Shown here in pieces: positions 1 through 10,650 of a stretch of 64,000 nucleotides of DNA; the first letter of the stretch is position 1, and each line of letters starts with the position of its first letter. The position numbers were made by a program, and so were the translations under genes. Source of the stretch: Rhynchopus sp. YZ270_cl-10 (Eukaryota > Euglenozoa > Diplonemea > Diplonemida > Diplonemidae). The notes under the pieces were generated by a model, which was not told the DNA's origin, did no database searches, and worked only from the letters and a program-made list of their open reading frames with translations. The stretch lies in the NCBI GenBank assembly GCA_964035575.1, contig OZ037873.1, positions 1,116,001-1,180,000 on the forward strand, in the 5' to 3' direction.

Positions 1-5
1 CACGC

Positions 6-83
6 ATTTTTTTCCCAGGCGAGTGGTAGTTAATTTGCCGAGCGAAGCGAGGCAAATTGAATCCACGAGCCTGGGAAAAAAAT
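6..83. repeat. Foldback hairpin at the window start
   Basis: The arms TTTTTTTCCCAGGC and GCCTGGGAAAAAAA pair, and nested inside them AATTTGCC pairs with GGCAAATT around a GAGCGAAGCGA loop. The same plan (long arms, a CGAAGCG-type loop) recurs at 41834-41982 and 53352-53438. This is probably a terminal or internal hairpin of a foldback element that continues beyond the left edge. Confidence 0.75.
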
Positions 84-142
84 AAGTGAAGTATCGCAAA
101 AAAATTCGCTAAAAGGCGTTGAATACGTAATTTTATTTCACG

Positions 143-1219
143 TTAAATAAAGTATACGAAAGGATTTGGCACTTTTAGCGTGACTCATTTATTGTGCAAT
201 AACTAACGAGTATGTGTCCCTCCGGGTAGCCCTCATTACCCTCCTGCCAACGCTACCGGGAATCGTACGTAGCCTACACCGCGTGTACGCATAGCGCGTA
301 GCGTGTGGTCGGGTTCGAAAAGCTGCCTCAACGGTACACAAAGCTACATCCCGACCTCTTGCCACCCTCAGTGTCCCGACACCTCGGGTTCTAGCGGGAG
401 GTCGGGAAATGGCTGTCGTGCAAGAGCGAGACATTCAGAAGATCCCCGCCCACCACAGAATATCATGCCAGCCACCACCTTCCTCACAATGAAGTAAAGG
501 GGGTGGTGTGTCCTTCGCCTTCATAGGTAATGAAGGAGTCGATTTCTTGTTTCGTGAGTGCAGAGTGCGTTGGACTGTCGTGTCGGTAGCCGTCTGATGT
601 TGCTTCAAGAGACACACGAGCCTCGGAAACTGGTCTGGTTGCACCCCATACTTGCTCGCCAATATGCTGTTCAGCTTACTGAACGCTGTCCATTACGACG
701 ACAATTTGCACGTGAGATCGTCACGGAGATACACTATGTACGAAACGAAGTCGGCTTCCGTGGGCATACCGTCAGGCTTGCCAATGAATTCCTTAAACAG
801 CGGTCCCATTCACGGACGTACGGTGTCGACAATGCCAGTCCTTCAGCAAAACCACTGTGGTGCTTGTACATCTCCTGTCGGAGGACCGTTTGCGTCTTAC
901 ATCCTTCAGCATGTTGCATGTGTCAAAAAAAAAAATGGGAAAAGGGCAAAAAAAATTCGAAATTTTCAATTTTTAGGCGGGTGGTGGTGCAGGATGTGCC
1001 AAAATTTAGCGTGAAGTTATCGCCAAAAAAAACCCCTGTTTTAGCGTGAAAAAAACAAAAATAAAATCACGCTCTGAAGGAATTGCAGTGAAAAAAAGTG
1101 AAAACGCGTGAAATAAAGTTCAATTAGCGTGGTTTTTATTTGCGAAAAAAACACGGCGTGAAATTATCATTAAAAAGAATCACGCTAAAAGTGCCAAATC
1201 CTTCGTATACTTTATTTAA
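143..1219. mobile_element. TIR element with 40-bp inverted repeats and a decayed recombinase-like interior
   Basis: Near-perfect inverted repeats of about 40 bp lie at 143-183 and 1180-1219, differing by one base in a short A run. The ends read TTAAATAAAGTATACG and its complement. The GC-richer interior (about 190-920) reads on the minus strand as fragments of a protein, for example ASKYGVQPDQFPRLVCLLKQ, that look like the core-binding part of a tyrosine recombinase (Crypton-like or related). It is a fossil with several breaks and no intact gene. The subterminal GTGAAATAAAG/CTTTATTTCACG motifs also occur in the big palindrome at 39648-41781. No clear target-site duplication was found. Confidence 0.65.
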
Positions 1220-2436
1220 CTGTGGAATAAATATCACTTTTTAAAAAAGTACTTTTCCGAACCGTGTAGTGTTATTAGAAACTCGAGTAATAAAGCCAAC
1301 GTTTAATCGCCTGATACCGACTATTTTCTCCTCCCCTTTAAAAATCACTTGCGCCAAAAATTCAGATCTCATACACTGTTTTTGGCTGCGTTCAACGAAA
1401 ATAATCTTCCCCCCTTTTTCTAGTCGAGTAATCAAGATCAGTTGGCGACTGTAAGAGTCGAGTTTTTTTTTCAAGCTTTCGAACAGAAAGAAATTCGTTT
1501 TAGAAATATTTGTGATAGTTGTACAACAATGATTAGTTGACTCATCAGCAAAGAAAGGAGTCTCTTTATTACACTTTGGAGACGTCAAAATTTTGGGTAT
1601 TTTTTTTTCTCCTTGTAAAACACCGAGTCATATCCGGAAAAAAACAGATTCCAGGTAATTCCAGAAATTCCAGGTTTTTTTTCCAGATCTGGATTTTTTC
1701 TGGAATCGGACTTTTGTGAAGTTTTTGCCCTTTTACGGACGGCGGTGGACATAACCGCCTGATGTAGCTTCTGGACTTTTTTATCAAAATATTTTGAAAA
1801 ATCTTTCCAACGAAGGAAGTGTCGGTTTTATTTGGGTGACGCAAAACAACAGAGAGGTCATCATTACCAACAAAAAAAAAATGAAAAACTTTCTTCTCTT
1901 CTTTCCCTTTTCACATGAGTTGTGTCTCTGTTATCTCGCTTCTATCGAAGCGGCAAAAAAGGCAAAAAAAACAAAACAAAACAAAACAAAGGTGGCTGAG
2001 CAGACCTGTTGCTCACTCGGGGGACAGGAATAAGGAATGCTGAGCTGTGTTACACACCCCCCTCCCTTCTCAACTCCTTCCATTCCTCATGACAACATGA
2101 CGCTATACAAAATAAGGTCTAGTAGATAAGCTCTAGACCGTGCTCTCTCTCTCTCTTTCCTCTTTCTATTCGACAACCTCTCACCAGGGGGTTCTCTTTA
2201 CTGTGAAAAAAAAAGAAAAAAAGAATGAAAAAAGAAAAACCCCTTTTAAAGAAAGCACGAATGAAACAAAACCAAACGTCCCCCGAACTTCCCCAAAAAT
2301 TTTTTTTAAAGGACTCCCTTTTCATCCCTTTTCATCTCTGAGCGGCGGGAGTAGAGCATATTAGATGTGATGCACACTGTGTATTGTGATGTATTTTGCG
2401 TATTCCAATGGGCTCCCATCACAATACTACCACCAT
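1220..2436. other. Non-coding AT-rich stretch ending in a MITE relic
   Basis: No supportable gene is present. The stretch is AT-rich with CT-rich and A-rich tracts. At about 2381-2435 there is a shortened copy of the foldback MITE found complete at 9824-9957; both share ATTCCAATGGGCTCCCATCA. Confidence 0.6.
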
Positions 2437-2437
2437 T

Positions 2438-2496
2438 AGGTGCACCCGGCCATACTAAGGTATACCCTCTTCACGAAGCGGGTTGTTGTACTTCAA
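2438..2496 (+). repeat. Family A short repeat, split by a hAT-type element
   Basis: This is a diverged family A copy (GGCCATACTAAGGTATACC, then GGTTGTTGTACTTCAA). The downstream part resumes at 3315 after the inserted element with ACTTCAA and a T run. Better copies lie at 58408-58545 and 62862-62990. Confidence 0.6.
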
Positions 2497-3314
2497 CAGG
2501 GTTCTATACAGGTCCGGTCACTCGGTCGGTCTGACCGAGTCAGACGTTGACTCGGTCAGCCGTTATTTTTTTTTTTTTTTATAAATCTCAGATTTTTTTT
2601 CCAAATCTTGGGTGGAAATTTTGGTACCTCACACGAGCCTCTGAGAGTGACCAGAAATGGCCTCATGAACAAAGTGACCCGTCACAGCCAAAACGCGACT
2701 CAATTGGTCAAACGCCGAAGGAAAAGGAAGCATGCAGCATGGCGAAATAATAAAAGTAGCGTACCGTGCGCCTGCGGCGCAAGATTGCAACCCACCCTTC
2801 CCATGATATACTTTTGCAGTAAAAATGTTCAATTTTAAGCGCAATTTTTAGAAATGTTGCGTACCGTGGCTTCGCCAGAAACTTTCGTTTTAGAAAAACA
2901 GGGGAGTAAAATTACGGAAGCTGACCACAATTACCAGCGACAGTGCCGTTTTGTGTCAACATTTTTTTAGAAATGTTGCGTACCGTGGCTTCGCTTTGGG
3001 TGCCGTGACCGCCCTTTCTTTGTTATAAATGTACTGAGGCTACAGACAATTCGTGTACCACTTGTGCCTGGTGCACGAATTGCTTCAATGAAGTGCCGAA
3101 CTCCGCAGTTGGATAACCGAGGAATTCTCACATTCCGCCGGAGGCCCCCAACTTGAGCTGGGTTGGGGACCCGGGCTCGACCGAGTTTCAGCGAAAAACC
3201 CCAAAACCTATATAATTCCCTGAAGAGGGGGTAAAATTTTTTTTTGGGCTGACCGAGTCAAACCGATTCTGACCGAGCCAGCCCCTCGTGGGCGGAATGC
3301 TGTATAGAACCCTG
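2497..3314. mobile_element. Non-autonomous hAT-like element
   Basis: The ends are CAGGGTTCTATACA and TGTATAGAACCCTG, flanked by a 7-bp direct repeat ACTTCAA (2490-2496 and 3315-3321), or 8 bp if one mismatch is allowed. The CAGGGTTC terminus and 7-8-bp duplication are typical of hAT. Subterminal blocks built on CTCGGTCAG face each other at about 2518-2565 and 3250-3290. The interior has GTACCGTGCGCCTGCGGCGC (about 2762), also found at about 35278 and 46747. No transposase is visible. Confidence 0.75.
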
Positions 3315-3530
3315 ACTTCAAGCCAAAGTTTTTTTTTAAACCAGACGGTGCAATGGGGCTTGCATTTCGAGGTCATATTAGCTGTATCACCCACACATTC
3401 ACCCCACACACCCCCACAGGAGGAAACGCCCTCCGCCCTCCCCCCACCCTCGCCCCCCTTTTTGAAGAACAAAAAAGACGGACAAAAAACTCTCCATCTT
3501 TTGAAATAGTTCTTCCTCCAATCCTTCACC

Positions 3531-6500
3531 ATGATGTTCGCCATGATAGCCGTTGCGGTGCTGGCAGGGGAGCCCCAATGTTGGAACAGCCCTGAGTCTT
3601 GCAACTTTCGCGTAGGCGATGGAACCTTTGGCATTGTGTATGAAAAGATGCGCGGTATGAGCAGCGGATCCTTCCCTTATGACGACAAAGTCACCGACCA
3701 GGAACGCGACCTTCTCTGCAGCGCCGCAAACTGGAACACAGCGTTGCAGTGCCGCGAGCTCTGCCCCTTCCGGCTGACCCTCACGGCGCCTGCCTCGCTA
3801 GCTGGGGAGACCATCTGCATTGCGGACAATGAATTCCGCCCCTACATCCTCAAAACCCACATCGACCAGCTGCACCCCCTCCACGGCAACGAATACGAGA
3901 TCCTCAACCTCAGCGCCTCAGACTCCTCTTGCTCCGCTGGCGCTGCAGCAGCGAGCTTTTTGTCCAACAAAATCGCGCTCCTCGCCTCCCGCTGCTACGA
4001 TGCCGCCTCGGCCTCAACAATCGCCGCAGGAAGCCAAGCGGTGATGTCCCTCATGGGCTCCTCCTCCAACACCAACGCAATGCGGGTCTTCCCAAAAGAC
4101 GGTCTCTCCAGTGCTGCCGACATCCCCTCTATGATCATCCCAACACACTGGACACGCCTTCTCTGGGAGCAGCTCGACGCTGGAGTGACAATCAAAGGAA
4201 AGATCTCCTTGGTCTGCGACGCCCTACCACAGCTCACCTCCCCTGGACCCGATGGGGCAAACTTCTGCCCATACTTCAAACTCCGTGGCCTCTGTGACTT
4301 CAAACCCGACCCTAACGATCGTCTCTGTTCCAAATGCCCCATTCAAGTATCCGGCATTGCAGGTCTCCCTGAAGGAGGGATCTGCATCTGGGGCAACTCC
4401 CTTTCCCCCATGAAGGATTCCACCTTTTTGGAAAGATCGATCGGAGCGCTGCCGAAGACTGTCACAAACATTGTGGTTGCGACTACGCTGCCAAATGAGG
4501 GGTGTGATAAGACTTCCTTTGATGGTCTCGGGGGACGTACCGTGATTGTCAAGGAGAGTTCAAAGTGTCTAGCACACGGTCTGGCAAGAAACGCAGCGAT
4601 TGCAGGGGTAGCGATGCTGATCGTCGCGCCCCGCTCCTCCAATGCGATGGAGTTGATTTCCGTAGAAGGGCCCTCCCGTCTTATCAACATCCCAATCCAT
4701 TCGATCTACCGTGGTGATTATGATGCGCTCCTTGCTATTGCCGAGGCTGGCGCCAAAACCTCCTTCGGGTATGATCTCCCCAGTACAAAGCTGTCTGCAG
4801 GGATTTCTCCCCCGCAAGGCGCCGCTTTGCCTGGTCTCACACCTAACATCACCTTGGTTGCCGAAGAGACGGAGAAACTGTCTGATTGGGATTGGAGCCC
4901 GATTGTGTGTATCTGCATTGCGTTGTTGGGCATTGAGGTGGGGGTGCTTATTGTGTATGGTGTGACGACGCGGAAGGCGCAGAAACATCAGATGAAGCAG
5001 GGGAAAGGGCTGAGCATTCCTCTTGGGGTGGCCTCGACGGGGCTCTCGGTGTCGTTGTTGTTGACGGTGGCGGTGGTGGCGTTTGCTTTGGCATATGCTG
5101 CGGGGAAGGATTCCACCGATACTGCCATCGAAGACGGCAAACTAAACACCAAAGCTACATACGACAATGCAGCCGACAATGTAGACGACCTAGCTGCCCA
5201 GATGCGTACCGTCATCATCGGCAGAGCCTTAGAAGGACTTTCTGCATTGGTCTCCAAATTTGAAAGCATCTCCGTCGCCCACTCCGCAATGCTCCGCGAC
5301 TTCGACGGAACCTGGGCAGAGCTTGCCGCAGTCTATCCAAAAATCCAAGCCCTAGGTCAATCCACAGATGGAACAATCAAAGCCCATTTTCTCACCAAAA
5401 ACGGATTTTTTGCAAGCAAAAACGTTGTTTCCGATTGGCGTACCGAAGCGGAACGGTGGGATGGTCAGATTGGTGACGTTGCAACGAACAACACTGGGTT
5501 TGCGTATGGTGTGCGGCACATCATCTTTGGAGACTTTCCAGGGTGGGTGTACTCCGAAGACTTTCCGGCTTACAAATACAATGCGTCTAACATTCTGGCC
5601 TCATCGCGGATGAGTCCTTACGACATCGTCGATGAAAACGCACTCTCCAACCATGTCTGGTACGTCTCTCGCCGCATCGTGGATGTCTACCCTATTACGA
5701 GCGGGCCCTCCCTCAGCATGGTGACAGCATTTACCAACAAAAATGGACAGTACCTCGGAACGATTGAGGCGAACGACAGACTGTCGGTGGTGGGATCGAT
5801 TTTGAAGAAGAGTGTCGGAGGGGGGGCGGCGCTGTTGACTAATATGACTGTCTTTTTGGTGGATTCTGCCGACGGCACGATCATCGCGGATGACACAAAC
5901 GGCAATGCAAAAACCGAGGCCGACTTCACCCGCGTCAACCAATGGGGTGTCGCTGAGGTGACCACCGTTGCGCGACTCTTCTCTGTGAACGACACTCCTA
6001 TTGTCCACATCCGCGCCTTTTCAAACTACATCTACAAACAAGAAAACGGCTTTGTTGATCACTCTGGCAGCTTCGACCAAAAAACCGAATATTTTGAAAA
6101 CCCGCAGGCTCCTGGTGTCATTGTAGCTAGCCTTGAGGTGATCAATGGAGAAATTCGCGATGTGAGCGGCAGTGGTTTGAAAGCTGAATCGCGAGGCGGA
6201 GGGTGTGGAGGATGTGTAGCGGTTGATTCTATATTACAGAAGGAGGTGATGTCGTTCGATGGGAGCAATGTGCTTCATATCTACAACAACCTGACGACCG
6301 AGAACACCTACATCAAGGCCACCCGCGCGTCTCCGGCCAACGCAGCATGGGCCAGCACCGCGCCAGAGTACGACGCCTCGATCAGCAACCCCGACGGCTC
6401 GCTCCGCTGCGTCGCGCAGACCTACATGACGTCCGCCACGCAGAGTGTGACCGACTGCTACCACGTCCCCTCCTTCACTCACGTCAGACAGTTCTCTGTT

Positions 6501-8605
6501 TCAATGAAGGTCAACCCCAGTGTAACAGCACAGAGCAATGGCTATCTCTTTTCACAGACGCTCGAAGGGGAGACCAACGTCCGCGTCACCTCAGACGGCA
6601 GGATGTTTATGAACATTCTGAACTACGGCTGCGTGACGGAGCCATACCCGGGAGGCTTCCCTGCAGACAAATGGACCACCGTCACGGCCGTATCAGGTAT
6701 CGCTGAATTTGGGTACTGTTCTGTATACGTGGACGGAAAGCTCTTCTCTACCTCAATTTCTGGAACCGTTGAAAACCAAAACAGTCAATCCCACGCGTAC
6801 TATGTTGGCAACGGATTTAAAGGAAAGCTTGACGGGATTGTTCTGTTTGACACAACGTTGTCCGACAAGGAAGTCATGTCTCTGCATCAGGGAAGCTTCG
6901 TGCGTGATGTACCATCAAAGATTTGGTACTCAGCATCAAAGGTGATGGAGCATAAATCGGGCAGAAAGAACCTAAACTGGGCGGTGGTGTCAATGATACC
7001 ACGTGAAGACATTATGCGCGAAGTGGACCAAAACAATATCAAAACCTCTGCGGACGTCGTCATCCAAGAGGCTAACACTTCTGCAAAGCTGAACCGCAAA
7101 ACAGGGGAAACCGCTTTAATCCTTACCGTTATTGCACTCTTCTCTGTCATCATCTTCCTTGTCTTCAACCATCTTCTTACCCGCCCATTTGCCACTTACG
7201 CTGCTCTCATGAACGAAGCTGCAGTTATGAACATCGACGAACTGCCCGCAGGCGAATCCTTCATCAGCGAGCTTCGCGCGATGAACAAAGCGATGACGCT
7301 TATGTTGGCGAACCTGAAGGAGTACCGCAGCTACATGCCGCAGTCGCTGCAGCTTCTTGCGTTGACAGACGCAGAGACGTCTGAAGAGGTGGACGTCGAG
7401 GAGGGGAGGTCCATCGGACCCGAACGGCTTTCTACTAACCGCTCTTCTCGCAAGGGAGGGTCCGGCAGGTCGCAGTCTGGGACTCCGTCGCTCTCGTATT
7501 CGTCGCATTCAGGCGCTGCGGCGGCGAAGATTACTACCAACAAGAGGCAGGAGTTGATGTGCACGCTTGTGAAGAAGCGGTTCACGTTCACCGCAATTAA
7601 CGTAAAAGGATGGCACCAAATGGTCTCCAGGTTGACAGATGAGGATATCATCACCACGCATGCCGCTATTTTGCATAAAGTGCTCGGAATCTTTGTCTTC
7701 AATAAGGGTATTTCGGAGGCCTTCTCTGGGGACCGTTTTGTGTGTACATTTAACGCAGCGAAGCAGGTTGGCGCGCATCGATTTGCGGGATGTGTTTCAG
7801 CAAATATGATCCAAGACAAACTGCGTGACGACCACGAAATGGCCGTTTCCTGCTCTGTGGTGAGTGGCGACGGGCGGGTAGGGAACCTTGGTAACGAGCT
7901 GATGAAGCGGTTTACCTTCATCACCCCAGTGGTGACGTGGGGGTACGCGCTTGAGCGCTTCTGCAGGGAGCACGACCTAACCATGCTTGCAGACGTATGG
8001 ACGTATGAAGATGTGTCCTGCCACTTCAAGCTTAAAATCATCGACGAAGTTGATTTCCCGAAGCGCTACAACTCACCCATCAAAGTTGCAGAACTCCTTG
8101 GCAGACGTGAAGGCGCAGCTGGGGGAGGTGACGAGTGGATGTACGAGCTGGAGGTAAGTGAACGCACCTGTGGCTTCAAAACGTGGAACGACTGGGTGAA
8201 GGCGACGATAATGGGAAAAGTTGAGGTATGGTAAAATGTTCGTAAAAAATAAAATAAAAAAATGCACCATGAGTTGAGCAATCCCGAAACTCCCGAAAAA
8301 TGGAGAATAACACACTCTGTGACGAGAAAACAATCTCCCAGCAACAGGAGCGAATGTCTACAGCACTTTTTTGAAAAAAAGATGTTTATACGCACTGTGA
8401 GTCATACTCATCTATTTCAACTTTTTGTTTTGTGTGCGAGATACTATTTGTGCATTCAACATTCAAATTCCCTCACACACAGCCTGAGGTCACGCAGCAG
8501 ATCCATGCGCTTCCCTTCGTGAACGTCAACTCCAACGTGTACAAGAAGCTGTACAAGGCAGCATTGGAGCACAACTTTGAGGCCTCGAAGATCATGTATC
8601 ATTAA
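3531..8605 (+). CDS. Receptor-type guanylate/adenylate cyclase-like membrane protein (probable pseudocyclase), two exons
   Basis: Exon 1 runs 3531-8225 and exon 2 8483-8605, giving about 1605 residues. The protein starts MM and has a short hydrophobic signal peptide (about 3-12). A Cys-rich ectodomain with PA-like stretches follows, then membrane spans at about 455-476 and 495-524. Next come a long Cache-like extracellular segment with a LamG/concanavalin-like insertion (about 955-1120), a third span (about 1193-1216), a HAMP-like helix with YRSYMPQSL (about 1263) and a Ser-rich linker. A class III cyclase-like domain ends it (about 1340-1530; SGDRF at about 1397, GNLGNELMKRFT later). At the position of the first metal-binding Asp the sequence reads FTAINVKGWH, with Asn instead of Asp, so catalysis is doubtful. 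Such receptor cyclases are widespread in Euglenozoa and other protists. The likely role is surface sensing; the ligand is unknown. Exon 2 is inferred from its coding character and splice signals. Confidence 0.85.
8226..8482 (+). other. Terminal intron of the cyclase-like gene
   Basis: The donor GAG|GTATGG follows codon 1565 and the acceptor is CACACACAG|CCTGAG, both in phase 0. Unspliced, the frame stops two codons later. Spliced, it continues for 40 residues (starting PEVTQQIHALPFVNVNSN, ending KIMYH) with codon use like exon 1. The intron carries a hairpin-like stretch ending CATCTATTTCAACTTTTTG (about 8400-8430), like the dispersed short repeats. No cDNA evidence is available here. Confidence 0.75.
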
Positions 8606-9161
8606 GGAATCACAGCCGCACAGACACACCCTAAGGAACCACATACTTTTTAGTTTTCCAACGCAGCTTCCCCCTCCCCCCAGATTTGTGAATTTGTGAA
8701 GTTTTTTTTTTGCCATCAGAAATGCAATACAAACGGCATTGTGTATGAGTACTACTTTCCTCTCCCAAACAAAAAATATATATATTTCCCCCTTACCCCC
8801 TTTTCCCCCTCCCTCCCCCCACTATTTTTCACGGCTCTCCCTCTCTCTCTCTCACTTCCCCTCCCTTCCTTTGTGTCTGTTCGCCCTTTATTTCACTATT
8901 TTCATTGAAAATATAAAAAAAAAAAACAAAAAAAAAGAGGAACAAAAACAGTATTGGAGTGCACCATTAGTCAGCAATACTACGTTCAATGATGATACAG
9001 GTGAGTGACGACACCTCCCCCTTCAGTCAGTTGCGTGCGCGTTGTAGGAATCCAATTTTTTTTTCCTTGGAGCTTTCCAGGAACCGTACAAAAAAAATGC
9101 TCTGTCCCCCTAAAAAAGGAATGGGGAAAAAAAAGCATGTTTTTCAAAAGAAAGAAAGTAT

Positions 9162-9210
9162 AGTGGAGGTTCATCCTCGAGTGTCTACACTAATACAACC
9201 AAGTTTTCAA
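9162..9210 (+). repeat. Family E short repeat, A-tailed
   Basis: The copy starts AGTGGAGGTTCATCCTCGAG, continues GTGTCTACACTAATACAACC and ends AAGTTTTCAAAG in an A-rich tail. Other copies are at 17788, 44634 and 47982, all in the same orientation. Confidence 0.8.
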
Positions 9211-9502
9211 AGAAAATAAAAAATACTATTCCCCCCGTTCCAAATGCTCAAAAGGCGATGTTCTGTGACATCTGAAATTGTCGGCAAAACGATTTTTTCC
9301 TCCCTTTCTCTCCACCCCCTAAACGTCTACCCTTAAGAATCGCGCTAATAGCGTATTTTTTTTTCCCTTCTGGGTGACACAGCAATACCTTCTCCACAAA
9401 CAAACCCAAACCCTTTTTGGACAACGTACCCGATAATTGTTCAAAAATTGATGACACTCAGTTTTTACTGCTATTTTTTTTTTCTCTCTCTCTCTTTTTT
9501 TA

Positions 9503-9540
9503 AGGTGACTAAGCACGAGAGGCTTAGGGTCATCTTATAA
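9503..9540 (+). repeat. Hairpin repeat, family B (TAAGC/GCTTA stem, ACGAGAG loop)
   Basis: GGTGACTAAGC pairs with GCTTAGGGTCATC (2-nt bulge) around ACGAGAG, followed by TTATAAA and a T run. It is nearly identical to 38836-38876; diverged copies are at 48158, 51597 and 51722. Confidence 0.8.
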
Positions 9541-9823
9541 ATTTTTCGTTTTTTTGTTGTGCAGTATAATTTGAAGGAAGAGATACGGGGTGGGGTAATT
9601 TTCTTTTTTTCCTTTTATCGTCTCAACGTTCTAAGTTGGTAGTGGCAAGAGAAAAATAAAATAACCATCCCCGTTCTCTTTTCTCTCTTTGTATTGCTCT
9701 CTCTTAACCCGGTGCAGTGTGTTTTTAAATGTGCTTTCATCCGGATGATGGCTGGCATTGTATGTCAGTCGGTGCCTGTATCAATATCTATTCCTTTTTA
9801 AGTGGTAGGGGGGGTGGAGTAAA

Positions 9824-9957
9824 TGGTGGCAGTATTGTGATGGGAGCTCGTTGGAATGCGCAAAATACATCAAAATCACAATACGTGTGTTGTGATGTAT
9901 TTTGATGTATTTTGTGTATTCCAATGGGCTCCCATCACAATCATAATACTGCCACCA
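9824..9957. repeat. Foldback MITE of 134 bp
   Basis: The ends TGGTGGCAGTATTGTGATGG and their complement fold on each other almost end to end. A shortened copy lies at about 2381-2435. There is no coding capacity. Confidence 0.85.
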
Positions 9958-10218
9958 ATAGATCAAGTGGAGGCCCCTCCTATCATAGAAAAGACTATTC
10001 TTTTTTGTTCTTTTTTTATTCTGGACCCTGTGAGAAAAAAAATGAAACAAAAAAAAAAAAAAAAAAGAAAAGAAAAATAAAAGTGTGGTCTACTGCCTTC
10101 CGGCATCGATACATCATGCAAAAAACAAAATGTGTAAAAGCAACGCAGGTATTTCTATTATTTCAAAAATGTGATTTTTTTTTTTTTGCAGCACGAATTG
10201 GGAAAAGTCAGGTAGACT

Positions 10219-10320
10219 GCATGGTTGGGGTCCACCCCCTGGTACACCGGTCATACTAAGGTACACTGTTACAAACGCGGGCTGTTGTATTTCAAGTCAA
10301 GTTTTTATTTTTTTTTCAGG
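10219..10320 (+). repeat. Family A structured short repeat
   Basis: GCATGGTTGGGGTCCACCCC is followed by TGGTACACCGG and TCATACTAAGGTACACTG, then GTATTTCAAGTCAAG and a T run. The first parts can form two small hairpins closed by GCATG/CAT, as in the other copies. Confidence 0.75.
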
Positions 10321-10650
10321 GTGTCGGGACTAGCGGTGCAAAGGGGCTTGAGTTCATCTTGTCTGAAGCTTTTCTTTGTCATCAGGGAAGAGGTTTCACG
10401 TAAACTTGGGTGACCTTCTGCTCAGCTCGTTTAATATTAGAGGATTGCCGTTGATTGGCCGGAATGGCATTTGGCGGCGATCATTTGCACGCTGATGTTT
10501 CTCATCATCATTTTCATTTGCATCAAATCGATGTACATTTTTTTTTTTCTCTGTACTGTACTTCATTGGTATACACATCACACACCCCACACGACCGTCC
10601 CCCCCGGTTCTTTCCTTGTGGCGCATCTGCCTGGGTCCTCTCCCCCTCAG

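Larger units (their letters stand above)
8606..10650 (+). other. Intergenic region with dispersed short repeats
   Basis: No gene is supported. The region holds homopolymer runs, a family E repeat (9162-9210), an ACGAGAG-loop hairpin (9503-9540), a foldback MITE (9824-9957), a family A copy (10219-10320), and a related GGGGCTTGAGTTCATCTT segment at about 10345. All short repeats are + oriented. Confidence 0.6.

Noticed and set aside
7331-8041. 236-codon minus-strand frame inside the cyclase gene
   Set aside because: Antisense to a convincing domain-bearing CDS; composition explained by it.
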